A stretch of 64,000 nt of DNA from Wenyingzhuangia heitensis. Lineage in GTDB: Bacteria > Bacteroidota > Bacteroidia > Flavobacteriales > Flavobacteriaceae. The DNA lies in assembly GCF_011762155.1 (NCBI RefSeq), contig NZ_JAASQL010000001.1, positions 1,178,001 through 1,242,000 of the forward strand, in the 5' to 3' direction. The position numbers were made by a program, and so were the translations under genes. The notes beneath the pieces are model-generated. The model had not been told where the DNA came from and ran no database searches. It saw only the letters and a list, made by a program, of their open reading frames with translations. Positions 1-9,198 of this stretch are shown piece after piece (position 1 is the first letter of the stretch; the number at the start of each line of letters is the position of its first letter).

Positions 1-53
1 AATCAATTATGATGGGATATTAAAAAGTAAGATAAGTTAGCTATTAACAATTG

Positions 54-2858
54 TTAAAACAGCTGTTGTTTTAAGAATTTTATGATAGGTTGTGCTTTTA
101 GGGTAACTACAAAACGAACGTTGTTTATGTAGTTATCTTGTTGTGTAACAAAGCCTTCCTTGTTGTATATGGGTAAGTAAAATTCTAAAATATTTGGAAT
201 AAAATTCAATCTAACTCCAGTTTCGTAATCAAAAAAAGCAGATGAATTTCGGTTTTTCAACAATGAAACATTGTTAAATACTTCTACCCATCTTATAATT
301 CCGACACTTGTGTTAATACTTGTTAACCATTGGTTTGCAAATCCTGGGTTGTTTTGAGAGACAAATCCTCCTTGAGATTTAAAATACTGCTGACTTAAAA
401 TTCCGCTAGTTTCAGAACGTCCTAAATAGGGAAGTTCAAACAAATAATCGTTTGCTGTGTGTTGATTTATGCTAAAATAATCGCTAGAGGTATTGTTGGT
501 GATAAATGCACCTCCGTAAAATCTAAATTCTATAGGTCTTTTTTGATTGGTTAAGTGTCTGTATCTAAAATCTACATTTAATTTAGAAAATTTGGTAGCA
601 ATCTCAGTATTTACGTTTAATTGATAATTGTGAATTAGCTTATTCATTTTAAATAAATAATCTAATTTGAATAAATGATAATCATCTTCGTCTGTTTTTT
701 GAGTTCCTGCTGCTACTTCTTTGTCAATAACTAAAAAACGAGCGGTTATTTTATTGGTTCCTAACGCTCTAAAATCTTTTTGTTTAAAGCTAATTGAAAA
801 ATAAGGAGCTACGGTATTGTAATTCAATTCAGGAGCGTAATGATAGTTGCTTCCTGTAACTCCAAAATTGGTTTGATAGATAATTGTGTTTTCTGGAAAT
901 ACAGAATAATCAACATTAAAACCACCTGTTAAACTATTACTAGCTGTACTGTAGGTCGGTTTTAATGCATATTCTAAATTTTGATGTAAAAAGGCTTTGT
1001 TCTGTACACTTACTCCTAAAATAAAACCATCGTAATAATTATAATCGCCTTCAGGCTTTAAAAAAACTTGATTTTTTCTGGGGTTATTTAAATCTTTAAG
1101 TAAGCTAATTTGTATAGGTCGTTCAAATAATTTAGGTTTTTTATTGTCCCAGTTGTTACGGTAATTTATTTCTGGATAAATGTTTTCGTAGTTTAAAACT
1201 ATTTTATCTAGACTGTCGTTTTTTATGTTAATTTTTTTGATGTCTTTAAAACCATCAACCCAAGTTTTACTTTTAATTGTTTTGCCTTTTAAACCATAAA
1301 CCAATACAGGGGTGGTAATACTTCTTTTGTTTTTAATGGTAATATCTACGCTGTCTTTTTTAAAATTAGTATCTATAATTTTATGGTCAATTTTCTTTTT
1401 GGTGTTGATCCATTCTTTTTGAAACCAACTAATATCTTTATCTGTATTGCTTTGTAAGGTTGCTAAAAAATCTTTAGAATGAATGCTTTTTCCTCTGTTG
1501 TTACTGATGAATGTATAGATACTATTATCTAATATTTCTTCTCCTATGTATTCTTTTAAGTATAAAAAACCAATTCCAGATTTGTAAGGAGAAACTACTT
1601 TTTTATTGTAGTTAGAGAGCTTGTTGTAGGGAGTGTCTAAATCTTGATCTAAATTTTCTCTGGCAGTAATTTGATTGACCATGTTAAATTTATTATTAAA
1701 ACTCTGTTTGGCAATATTCATAGATTTAATTCCCCAAACGTTAGACAATCTTCCTAATAATTTGGCATTAGGATGGTATAAGTTCATGTATTTTGTAAAC
1801 AAGTAAATTTCTAAACCTTCGGCAAACCAATAATCTTCATTTTTATTTACGTTTACAATTTGCTCTACATATTGACTAACTAAAGCTTTAAAAAATTCAG
1901 CTTCCCATTTAAATTCACTTTTAAAAGGGTGCAGCTGACGAGGTAAATATTTAAGTTCATATATAGGATTTTGATTGTAAATCTTTTGATCAACTATAAT
2001 TTTTGTATGTGGCAAATAACTAAGATGGTCATTTAAAAAAAACATCATTTGTTGCATTCTCATTTTTTGAGTTGCCATGGGGATTTTATTGCTAATAAAG
2101 TTGGTTACTATTTTGGCAGGATAGGTGGGGACTTCTAAATAAGAACGTAGTAAAGCAATGCTTAAGTTGGTGTGTGTAATTCCTTTCCCGTTAAGTAAAT
2201 AAGTGGTGGTGGTATTCCCTGTTGTTTTTTGCTTGTGAAAATTACTGTGAATATTATAACCAATTGGGGTGGTAAATTCTATACTATAATTTGTGGGTAA
2301 TTTGTACTGATAATTTAAATTTTGATGTGAGTCTAATTGCCATTTATCTGTATAAATAGCAGGAGTAATGTGCCAATCTTCTAAATAAAAATCGATTCCC
2401 TTTTTACCACTACCTGTAAATTTAGCATTGGGAATTTTAAGGGTATAATTTAAGTCTAATTTAGTGCTGTCATTTGGGTATAGTGGATGGCTAAGATTCA
2501 CAAAAATTAAATCTTGTAAATGATGTGGAGAATGAAAACTTGTTTCTTGTTGATTGGATTTAATAAAATGAACTATGCTATAACCTCTGTCTTCTTTTTT
2601 TGAGAAATAAAAATCTGTTTTGTAATCTTCTAACAGTCTTTTGGCTAAAGGAGTATTGTCATTTTTATAGCTATTTCCCCAATTCCTAAGTACAATTTGA
2701 TGTAAAGTATCTTTACTGTGATTGTAGTAGGTTATTTTTTGCTGTATTTCTAAAATACTTTTGTCTGGAACTAATTTAGCTTTTATGGTCAATTGGTTAT
2801 TTTGACTATAAAAGCTAAGGCTGATTAAAAAAATAAATAATCGTAAAATTAGTTTCAA
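54..2858 (-). CDS. M1-peptidase-like outer-membrane protein, zinc motif lost
   Basis: The protein has 934 residues and a signal peptide (about residues 1-18, ending FYSQ). The first ~500 residues resemble the gluzincin (M1) aminopeptidase fold. A WFAEGLEIY segment matches the downstream helix that carries the third zinc ligand (WxxEGxxxY). Where HExxHQ(Y/W) should stand about 19 residues earlier, the protein reads KALVSQY, so both histidines and the catalytic glutamate are gone. Residues from about 590 on are rich in alternating aromatic beta-strands, which suggests an outer-membrane barrel, but this is inferred. It lies 2 bases after the LOG-family gene and is the last gene of the uvrA run. 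A binding or scaffold role is more likely than proteolysis. Family assignment is moderate; loss of the motif is read directly. Confidence 0.75.
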   Translation of the reverse strand: MKLILRLFIFLISLSFYSQNNQLTIKAKLVPDKSILEIQQKITYYNHSKDTLHQIVLRNWGNSYKNDNTPLAKRLLEDYKTDFYFSKKEDRGYSIVHFIKSNQQETSFHSPHHLQDLIFVNLSHPLYPNDSTKLDLNYTLKIPNAKFTGSGKKGIDFYLEDWHITPAIYTDKWQLDSHQNLNYQYKLPTNYSIEFTTPIGYNIHSNFHKQKTTGNTTTTYLLNGKGITHTNLSIALLRSYLEVPTYPAKIVTNFISNKIPMATQKMRMQQMMFFLNDHLSYLPHTKIIVDQKIYNQNPIYELKYLPRQLHPFKSEFKWEAEFFKALVSQYVEQIVNVNKNEDYWFAEGLEIYLFTKYMNLYHPNAKLLGRLSNVWGIKSMNIAKQSFNNKFNMVNQITARENLDQDLDTPYNKLSNYNKKVVSPYKSGIGFLYLKEYIGEEILDNSIYTFISNNRGKSIHSKDFLATLQSNTDKDISWFQKEWINTKKKIDHKIIDTNFKKDSVDITIKNKRSITTPVLVYGLKGKTIKSKTWVDGFKDIKKINIKNDSLDKIVLNYENIYPEINYRNNWDNKKPKLFERPIQISLLKDLNNPRKNQVFLKPEGDYNYYDGFILGVSVQNKAFLHQNLEYALKPTYSTASNSLTGGFNVDYSVFPENTIIYQTNFGVTGSNYHYAPELNYNTVAPYFSISFKQKDFRALGTNKITARFLVIDKEVAAGTQKTDEDDYHLFKLDYLFKMNKLIHNYQLNVNTEIATKFSKLNVDFRYRHLTNQKRPIEFRFYGGAFITNNTSSDYFSINQHTANDYLFELPYLGRSETSGILSQQYFKSQGGFVSQNNPGFANQWLTSINTSVGIIRWVEVFNNVSLLKNRNSSAFFDYETGVRLNFIPNILEFYLPIYNKEGFVTQQDNYINNVRFVVTLKAQPIIKFLKQQLF

Positions 2859-2860
2859 TT

Positions 2861-3583
2861 CTAGAAATTTGGTTTTAGTTTATACTTGTTGTAAAAATTA
2901 TTTAAATGTTCAATAGCCTCGTCTGGAGTGTCTACCAATCTAAATAAATTTAAATCATCTGGGCTTACTGTTTTGTATTCTTCTATCAAACGTTCTTTAA
3001 TCCAATCTAACAATCCTTTCCAGTAATTTTTACCGACAAGAACAATTGGAAAACGACCAATTTTTTTAGTTTGTATTAAAGTAATGGCTTCAAAGAGTTC
3101 ATCCAAAGTACCAAATCCTCCTGGCATAACTACAAAACCTTGTGAATATTTTACAAACATTACTTTGCGTACAAAAAAGTAATCAAAGTCTACACTTTTG
3201 TCTCTATCTATCCAAGGGTTGTTGTTTTGTTCAAAAGGCAATTCAATATTTAATCCTACAGAGGTTCCTTTACCTCTATGAGCTCCTTTGTTACCTGCTT
3301 CCATAATTCCGGGACCTCCACCAGTAATAACTCCAAACCCATTTTGTGTTAATTTGTAGGCAATTTCTTCGGCTAGTATGTAGTTAGGGTCGTTAGGTTT
3401 GGTTCTGGCAGATCCAAAAATACTTACGCAAGGTCCTATTTTAGCCATAGTTTCAAAACCATTGACCATTTCAGACATAATTTTAAATACAGCCCAAGAA
3501 TCGTTGCTTTTTATTTCGTTCCAATTCTTTTGACCAAGTTTATTGTATATTTTATCTTCTTCTATTCGTTCCTTTTCTGTCAT
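2861..3583 (-). CDS. LOG-family protein (TIGR00730, Rossmann fold)
   Basis: This 240-residue cytosolic protein has the PGGFGTLDE motif (about residues 154-162) that defines the LOG / 'lysine decarboxylase-like' family, preceded by a glycine-rich GGGPGIMEAGNKGA segment. Characterised members are cytokinin riboside 5'-monophosphate phosphoribohydrolases that release a base from a nucleoside monophosphate; bacterial members outside plant pathogens probably act on AMP or related nucleotides. It is longer than the minimal ~190-residue LOG by an N-terminal helical extension, as is common in Bacteroidota. It sits 53 bases after uvrA and 2 bases before the M1-like gene, all on the minus strand, so the three are probably co-transcribed. 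Old annotations as lysine decarboxylase should not be followed. Confidence 0.9.
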   Translation of the reverse strand: MTEKERIEEDKIYNKLGQKNWNEIKSNDSWAVFKIMSEMVNGFETMAKIGPCVSIFGSARTKPNDPNYILAEEIAYKLTQNGFGVITGGGPGIMEAGNKGAHRGKGTSVGLNIELPFEQNNNPWIDRDKSVDFDYFFVRKVMFVKYSQGFVVMPGGFGTLDELFEAITLIQTKKIGRFPIVLVGKNYWKGLLDWIKERLIEEYKTVSPDDLNLFRLVDTPDEAIEHLNNFYNKYKLKPNF

Positions 3584-3636
3584 AATTACGTGAGTTTTTC
3601 TTTTTTACTTACGTTAATATACAAAAATAACAAAGG

Positions 3637-6456
3637 TTAAAGTTCTTTTTTTAAGAATATAGCAGTGTAACTTTTTTTGTTTTTAGCAACTTCTTCAGGG
3701 GTTCCTTTGCAAACAATAGTTCCTCCACCTTTACCACCTTCGGGACCAATATCAATAATATAATCAGCTAGTTTAATTACATCCATATTGTGTTCTATAA
3801 TTAAAACAGAATTTCCTTTGTCTACCAATTTCTGAATTACATTCATTAAAACTCGAATGTCCTCAAAATGCAATCCTGTGGTAGGTTCGTCTAAAATATA
3901 AAAAGTATTACCGGTATCTCTTTTAGAGAGTTCTGCAGCTAATTTTATTCTTTGTGCCTCACCTCCAGATAGTGTTGTAGATTGTTGTCCGAGTGTAATG
4001 TACCCCAAGCCAACTTCTTTAATTGTTTTTATTTTACGATGTATTTTAGGGATCTGATCAAAAAAGTCAACAGCTTCATTAATGGTCATTTCTAAAATAT
4101 CTGAAATAGATTTTCCTTTGTATCTAATTTCTAATGTTTCTCTGTTAAAACGTTTTCCCTGACAAGTTTCACATTCTACATGTACATCGGGCAAAAAGTT
4201 CATTTCTATCACTCGCATTCCGCCACCTTCACAAGTTTCACATCTACCTCCTTTTACGTTAAAGGAAAAACGACCAGGTTTGTAACCACGAATCATAGCT
4301 TCGGGTGTTTTGGCAAATAAACTTCTTATTTCATCAAATGTTTTGGTATAGGTTGCTGGGTTAGAACGTGGTGTTCTACCAATTGGAGACTGGTCTATAT
4401 CTATAATTTTATCTACATGTTCTAAACCTTCTATGCTCTTATAAGGCTGAGGTTTTTTAACACCATTGTAAATATGTGCATTTAAAATTGGGTACAAAGT
4501 TCCGTTTACCAAGGTAGATTTACCACTACCCGAAACACCTGTTACACAGACCAATTTTCCTAATGGAAAATGAGCAGTTACATTTTTTAAATTGTTTCCT
4601 GTAGCTCCTTTTAAAACGAGTTCTTTCCCGTTTCCTTCTCTACGTTTTTTAGGAACGCTAATTTCTTTTCTACCTGTTAAGTAATCTGCAGTTAGGGTTT
4701 CTACTTTAGAGAATAAATCATAAGAACCTTGACTTACAATTTGCCCACCATGTATTCCTGCACCAGGACCAATATCTATTACGTGGTCGGCACGTTCCAT
4801 AATATCTTTATCGTGTTCAACAACCAAAACAGAGTTTCCCACATCTCTTAATTGCTCTAAAGAGTGAATTAATTTTTCGTTGTCTCGTTGATGTAATCCA
4901 ATACTAGGTTCGTCTAAAATATACAATACACCTACTAATTGAGAACCAATTTGAGTGGCCAAACGGATACGTTGTGCTTCTCCTCCCGATAATGATTTAG
5001 AGGTTCTGTTTAGGGATAAATAATCCAATCCTACGTCTAATAAAAACTGAATTCTAGTTCTTATTTCTTTGGTTATTTCTGATCCAATGATTTTTTGTTT
5101 GTGGCTAAGTTTGTTGTCAATTTTAGAGAACCAATCTGCCAATTCGCTAATATCCATAGCGGTGATGTTCCCTAAATCGTAGCCATCAATTTTAAAATAT
5201 AAAGATTCTTTACGTAAACGACTTCCGTTGCATTCGCTACAAACAACATCATTCATAAAATCTTTTGCCCAACGTTGTATGCTTTTAGAATCTGTGTTTT
5301 GATGTTGACTTTCTATAAAAGAAAGAATTCCTTCAAAGTCTATTTGATAGGTTTTGGTAACTCCTGCAGCTTTTGCTTTTACATTAATAGTTTCTTTTCC
5401 TCCGTTAAGAATTATGTGTAAAGCTTCTTCTGGGATTTTAGAAATAGGATCGTCTAAATTAAATTGATAGGCACTTGCAATACTTTGAATTTGTTTAAAA
5501 ATCCAAGTATTTTTTTGAGCTCCTAAAGGAATAATCCCTCCGTTTTTTATAGAGATACTATCATCGGGAATTACTTTTTTTAATTGAATTTCTGCTACAT
5601 GACCCAAACCGTTACATTTTGGACAAGCTCCCTTAGGAGAGTTAAAAGAAAAAGAGTTAGGTTCTGGTAATGGATAAGAAATTCCGGAAGTAGGACACAT
5701 TAAAGCTCTACTAAAATATCTAGGTTTTTTCTCGTTAAATTTCATCACCATTAACACACCATCACCTGCGTACATGGCTGTCTTTATGGTTTCTTCTAAG
5801 CGTTTTTCTTGTTCAGTGGTAATTACCAATCTATCAATAACAATTTCAATATCGTGTGTTTTGTATCGATCTAGCTTCATGCCTTTGGTAATGTCTACAA
5901 TAGCACCATCTACCCGAACCTTGGTGAATCCTTGTTTGGTAATTTGCTCAAACAATTCTCTGTAATGCCCTTTTCTAGATTTAATAACGGGAGCTAAGAT
6001 AAGTGTTTTTTCACTATCAAAATCCTGTAAAATTAATTCTTTGATTTGTTCATCCGAATAACTTACCATTTTTTCGTTGGTATTGTAAGAATATGCATCG
6101 GCAACACGAGCGTATAACAAACGTAAAAAATCGTAGATCTCTGTAATGGTTCCCACGGTAGAACGTGGACTTTTATTGGTGGTTTTTTGTTCTATGGCAA
6201 TTACGGGAGACAATCCATCAATTTTGTCTACATCAGGTCTTTCCAATCCGCCTAAAAATTGACGAGCATAAGCAGAAAAAGTTTCTATATATCTACGTTG
6301 TCCTTCTGCATAAATAGTATCAAAAGCTAAAGAAGATTTTCCGCTACCACTTAAACCTGTAATTACTACTAGTTTGTCTCGTGGTATTTTAACATCAATG
6401 TCTTTTAGGTTGTGTGCTCTAGCTCCTAATACTTCTATAAATTCGTTGGTTGCCAT
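3637..6456 (-). CDS. uvrA: UvrABC excinuclease subunit A
   Basis: UvrA is the damage-sensing ATPase of nucleotide excision repair. From the start chosen here it has 939 residues, the normal length. Both ABC modules are complete: Walker [10 protein letters not shown] near the N-terminus and GVSGSGKST in the second half, signatures SLSGGEAQR and TLSGGEAQR, and Walker B segments ILDEPSIGL and ILDEPTTGL. The cysteine pairs of its zinc modules are visible (CPKCNG, CSECNG, CETCEG, CETCQG). The ATG at 6456 gives the canonical N-terminus [17 protein letters not shown]; an in-frame ATG at 6484-6486 would add ten atypical residues. No uvrB or uvrC lies in the window. Confidence 0.97.
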   Translation of the reverse strand: MATNEFIEVLGARAHNLKDIDVKIPRDKLVVITGLSGSGKSSLAFDTIYAEGQRRYIETFSAYARQFLGGLERPDVDKIDGLSPVIAIEQKTTNKSPRSTVGTITEIYDFLRLLYARVADAYSYNTNEKMVSYSDEQIKELILQDFDSEKTLILAPVIKSRKGHYRELFEQITKQGFTKVRVDGAIVDITKGMKLDRYKTHDIEIVIDRLVITTEQEKRLEETIKTAMYAGDGVLMVMKFNEKKPRYFSRALMCPTSGISYPLPEPNSFSFNSPKGACPKCNGLGHVAEIQLKKVIPDDSISIKNGGIIPLGAQKNTWIFKQIQSIASAYQFNLDDPISKIPEEALHIILNGGKETINVKAKAAGVTKTYQIDFEGILSFIESQHQNTDSKSIQRWAKDFMNDVVCSECNGSRLRKESLYFKIDGYDLGNITAMDISELADWFSKIDNKLSHKQKIIGSEITKEIRTRIQFLLDVGLDYLSLNRTSKSLSGGEAQRIRLATQIGSQLVGVLYILDEPSIGLHQRDNEKLIHSLEQLRDVGNSVLVVEHDKDIMERADHVIDIGPGAGIHGGQIVSQGSYDLFSKVETLTADYLTGRKEISVPKKRREGNGKELVLKGATGNNLKNVTAHFPLGKLVCVTGVSGSGKSTLVNGTLYPILNAHIYNGVKKPQPYKSIEGLEHVDKIIDIDQSPIGRTPRSNPATYTKTFDEIRSLFAKTPEAMIRGYKPGRFSFNVKGGRCETCEGGGMRVIEMNFLPDVHVECETCQGKRFNRETLEIRYKGKSISDILEMTINEAVDFFDQIPKIHRKIKTIKEVGLGYITLGQQSTTLSGGEAQRIKLAAELSKRDTGNTFYILDEPTTGLHFEDIRVLMNVIQKLVDKGNSVLIIEHNMDVIKLADYIIDIGPEGGKGGGTIVCKGTPEEVAKNKKSYTAIFLKKEL

Positions 6457-6528
6457 ATGTTTTTTACAAAAACACGAAGTTACCATTTTTTACTAGGATT
6501 TTAGAAAGGGTAGGTCTAATTTAAATAA

Positions 6529-7125
6529 TTAGAATTGAGGTGTTACTTTGTTTAAAAAAAGGTTGTAATTCTTTAACTCTAAGGGAACATCTGCATTTTT
6601 TTCCATATCGTAAAAATGGTGTGATGCTAGTAATTCCATACCTGCAAAAGCATTCATTTTATGAAAACCGAATAAGATGCCTTGGTCTACACTTTTTTGA
6701 TCAAAAAATTCATTTTTTAATGTAAATGCTGTTTTAGGAGCGTTCCAACTAGTGGTTACAATATATTTTTTAGATTGCATTAAACCACCAGTACCATAGT
6801 TAATTTCTGGATTTTTTCTACTTCTACCATCGCTCTCATAAATTCCGTTTTGATGACCTGCAGTAAATACACGGTCTATGTATTCTTTAAATCCAAAAGG
6901 AATTTGAAACCACCAAATAGGAGTGTGGTATATGATGATGTCTGCCCATTTAAATTTTTCAACTTCCTCCATAGGATCATAAGTATCACCTACTTGAGTT
7001 TTTTTTACTTGAAAATCCTTTAAATTGTTAAAATAAGAGTTGGTTTGCTGAAAAAGAGTTTTGTTAAATTTTCCTCCAGAATGTGCAAAAGGATGTCCTC
7101 CGTTAATGATAAAAATATTTTTCAT
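6529..7125 (-). CDS. mdaB: NADPH:quinone oxidoreductase, MdaB-like flavodoxin fold
   Basis: This 198-residue cytosolic flavoprotein belongs to the MdaB / NAD(P)H:quinone reductase family, which reduces quinones by two electrons and protects against quinone and oxidant stress. Family features are the N-terminal FIINGGHPFAHSGGKFN, the FMN-loop HTPIWWFQIPFGFKEYIDRVFT and the TTSWNAP segment. The ATG at 7125 gives the canonical MKNIFIINGG start; the reading frame extends upstream to 7197, but that extension would run into the shared regulatory region. It is transcribed away from the LysR gene at 7220. A TAATTTTG -7 element lies on the minus strand at 7149-7156. Regulation by the divergent LysR protein is inferred from the shared inverted repeat. 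Confidence 0.88.
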   Translation of the reverse strand: MKNIFIINGGHPFAHSGGKFNKTLFQQTNSYFNNLKDFQVKKTQVGDTYDPMEEVEKFKWADIIIYHTPIWWFQIPFGFKEYIDRVFTAGHQNGIYESDGRSRKNPEINYGTGGLMQSKKYIVTTSWNAPKTAFTLKNEFFDQKSVDQGILFGFHKMNAFAGMELLASHHFYDMEKNADVPLELKNYNLFLNKVTPQF

Positions 7126-7148
7126 TTTTTGTTTGATTAAATTTTTAT

Positions 7149-7156
7149 CAAAATTA
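7149..7156 (-). promoter_or_regulatory. -7 element of mdaB
   Basis: On the minus strand this reads TAATTTTG, a full match to the Bacteroidota -7 consensus TAnnTTTG, 24 bases upstream of the mdaB start codon. I find no TTG at the proper -33 spacing, which would fit a promoter that needs an activator such as the divergent LysR protein. Confidence 0.5.
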
Positions 7157-7171
7157 AAACGATAATAAGTA

Positions 7172-7200
7172 TTGTAAAAATAATACAAATAATACATTTG
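7172..7200 (+). promoter_or_regulatory. Promoter of the LysR-family gene
   Basis: TTG at 7172-7174, an 18-base spacer and TACATTTG at 7193-7200 match the Bacteroidota promoter consensus (TTG-N17-23-TAnnTTTG). The LysR start codon is 20 bases further. The -7 element lies inside the inverted repeat 7181-7205, so protein bound there would block this promoter. Confidence 0.65.
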
Positions 7201-7205
7201 TATTA
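7181..7205. promoter_or_regulatory. Perfect inverted repeat, probable LysR operator
   Basis: TAATACAAAT (7181-7190) and ATTTGTATTA (7196-7205) are perfect 10-base inverted arms around a 5-base spacer. The size and symmetry fit a LysR-type recognition site. It lies in the 94-base gap between divergent mdaB and the LysR gene and covers the LysR -7 element, the usual arrangement for autorepression with activation of the divergent partner. Binding itself is inferred. Confidence 0.7.
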
Positions 7206-7219
7206 TAATATTTATAGCT

Positions 7220-8119
7220 ATGGTGAGTTTAGAATGGTACAGAACTTTTAAAGAAATTTATGAAAATGGAACACTAACCAAAGCAGCTGCTGCTTTGTAC
7301 ACCTCTCAGCCGGGAGTTAGTGTGCATTTAAATGCTTTAGAGGCTTATACAGGACAAAAATTATTTAAACGTACGTCTAGAAAAATGATTCCGACCGAAG
7401 AAGGAAAGTTTTTATATGAATATATTATTGATGCGGTTAAACAATTAGAAATTGCAGAACAACACTTTAAAAAAAGTACCCAAAAAAAGAAGCCCTCTGT
7501 TCATATTGGTATGTGTTCAGAAATGTTTCAGCATGTAATAGAATCAGAAATATCTAAATTAAATTTTAATCTAGTTGCAAAATTTGGAATGCATGGTGAC
7601 TTGATTAAGGATTTAAACAATGGAATTTTAGACTTGGTAATCACTCCAAAAACACAAAGTGATAAAAAATCATTAGTAGAATATATTCCTTTTTCAAAAG
7701 AAAAAATAATTTTAATAGCAGGCATACATACAGATACTACTAGTATTAATCTGTTGCTAAAGCAAAAGAATTGGAAAGGTTTAGAAGAAGAGTTGCAGAA
7801 AAAAACATGGTATAGCGCTTCTAATGAAATGGAACATTTTAGACGTTTTTGGTTTGAAAACTTTAAGAGACGGCCAGCCTTTAAACCTAATTTTATACTG
7901 CCTAATATAAGTTCCATTATAAGATGCTTAAGTAACAAAAGTGGGTACGCTTTGGTTCCAGATTTTTTATGTGATGAAGCGATTAAGAATAATCAGATAA
8001 AGTTAATTTGGGAAGGAACGGTGAATACAGAAAACACGTTGTATTTTGCAACAAGAACAGATTTACAACATAAAGAAGAAGTTGATGTTCTTCAGGAATT
8101 ATTTAAACAGAAAATGTAA
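7220..8119 (+). CDS. LysR-family transcriptional regulator
   Basis: The protein has 299 residues, the usual LTTR length. The N-terminal winged helix-turn-helix is clear (residues ~1-62: GTLTKAAAALYTSQPGVSVHLNALEAYTGQKLFKR), followed by a substrate-binding-like effector domain of moderate divergence. It is divergent from mdaB with a 94-base gap that contains a perfect inverted repeat overlapping this gene's own -7 element. It therefore probably represses itself and controls mdaB in response to a quinone or electrophile; the effector is not visible. It is followed by a strong terminator hairpin. Confidence 0.93.
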   Translation: MVSLEWYRTFKEIYENGTLTKAAAALYTSQPGVSVHLNALEAYTGQKLFKRTSRKMIPTEEGKFLYEYIIDAVKQLEIAEQHFKKSTQKKKPSVHIGMCSEMFQHVIESEISKLNFNLVAKFGMHGDLIKDLNNGILDLVITPKTQSDKKSLVEYIPFSKEKIILIAGIHTDTTSINLLLKQKNWKGLEEELQKKTWYSASNEMEHFRRFWFENFKRRPAFKPNFILPNISSIIRCLSNKSGYALVPDFLCDEAIKNNQIKLIWEGTVNTENTLYFATRTDLQHKEEVDVLQELFKQKM

Positions 8120-8131
8120 CAACTTATAAAA

Positions 8132-8160
8132 AAAGGAGAAACTTATTAAGTTTCTCCTTT
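8132..8160. terminator. Bidirectional terminator
   Basis: A perfect 13-base stem (8132-8144 with 8148-8160) closes a 3-base loop between two convergent genes, the LysR gene and the small secreted protein. A tracts and T tracts flank it on either side, so it can serve both strands. Confidence 0.85.
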
Positions 8161-8185
8161 GGAAATTTACAGTGTAAAATGCAAA

Positions 8186-8482
8186 TTATTTTTTCCAGTA
8201 CTGGTTCATTGCTTTTGTTTTTTCTTTACCAATAGCAGCTCTTAATTTTTTACCAGCTTCTTGTTTAATTTCTTTAACTTTTGCCTTTTTAGCAACAGCA
8301 TCTAAATCACTTTCTTTAACTTCTTTTAAAGCCGTAGTTTTTTCTTTTTGAATTTCCATTGCTTTGGTCATTTCTACTTCGGTCAAATTAGCTGCTTCTA
8401 AAGCTCCTTTAAAAGATTTTTTTTCTTGAGCACTCATTGTTACGGTTAACAATAATGCAAATACAAATAATAATTTTTTCAT
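8186..8482 (-). CDS. Small secreted Lys/Ala-rich protein, unknown function
   Basis: This 98-residue protein has a clear signal peptide (MKKLLFVFALLLTVTMSAQ, cleavage near residue 19). The mature part is predicted all-helical and very rich in Lys, Ala and Glu, with repeated short KxxK/EKxKA patterns. It is probably periplasmic. Its size and composition resemble small CpxP/Spy-like or DUF4890-like helical proteins, but I see no diagnostic motif and give no function. It stands alone on the minus strand, with the shared terminator downstream and no tight neighbour upstream. Confidence 0.8.
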   Translation of the reverse strand: MKKLLFVFALLLTVTMSAQEKKSFKGALEAANLTEVEMTKAMEIQKEKTTALKEVKESDLDAVAKKAKVKEIKQEAGKKLRAAIGKEKTKAMNQYWKK

Positions 8483-8598
8483 TTTATGATGTTTTTATGT
8501 TTGTACTACAACAATAAGTAATTATACTGATAACACCTAGTAGATATGTTTTTAACAAGGAAAATTATGGTTTGTTTAAAATGTTAGAGAGTTGATTT

Positions 8599-9198
8599 TT
8601 AGTTTTTTATGTTTCTAAAGGTAAGATTAATTCTAGGAGATTTTACTAAAGTGGTTACAGGTAGTTTGTGTACCCAATAATTTTGTGTAGTACCTGCCAT
8701 CACTAATAAACTTCCTTTTTCTAATATTATAGATGTTGTTTGTTTGGATATTTTGTGTTTAAAAGAAAATTTTCTATCTGCACCAAAACTAAGAGAAGCA
8801 ATGGTGGGGTTTTGTCCCAAAGCTTTTTCATTGTCAGCATGCCAATTCATGGTTTCACTTCCGTTATGATATAAATTTAACAAACAAGCATTAAAAGAAG
8901 TATTGCATTTTTCTTCGGCTATTTTTTTAAGTTCTAAGAGTTCTTTGGTCCAAGGCAGTGCTTTTTTTATAGTGTTAGAATATCCGTAAAAAAAAGAAGT
9001 ATCTCCGTAAAGGGCAACTTTTCTATTGGTTATAATATGTTTTCCAAAAATAAGAGCTTCGTCGTTTTTCCAAGCAATGGATTTTAATAACGTTTGATAA
9101 TAGCTTTTAGAGTTTGCTAAATTGATAACATTAGGGTAGTAATAAACTTCTCCATCAAAAGGTAAGAGATTTGTAGGTTTGTTGTTAAATAAATCCAT
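8599..9198 (-). CDS. alkB: AlkB-like Fe(II)/2-oxoglutarate dioxygenase
   Basis: AlkB enzymes repair N-alkylated bases such as 1-methyladenine and 3-methylcytosine by oxidative demethylation. From the chosen start the protein has 199 residues. The iron ligands are visible as WHAD (H120, D122) and WVHKLP (H177), and the 2-oxoglutarate arginines in PRINLTFRNI (R189, R195). NLYHNGSETMNWHAD matches the family's NxYxxGxxxMxxHxD block. The ATG at 9196-9198 overlaps the TAA of ada (TAATG), which argues for translational coupling. An in-frame ATG at 9261 would overlap ada by 64 bases and adds a non-conserved tail. Together with ada it forms an alkylation-damage operon. Confidence 0.93.
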   Translation of the reverse strand: MDLFNNKPTNLLPFDGEVYYYPNVINLANSKSYYQTLLKSIAWKNDEALIFGKHIITNRKVALYGDTSFFYGYSNTIKKALPWTKELLELKKIAEEKCNTSFNACLLNLYHNGSETMNWHADNEKALGQNPTIASLSFGADRKFSFKHKISKQTTSIILEKGSLLVMAGTTQNYWVHKLPVTTLVKSPRINLTFRNIKN

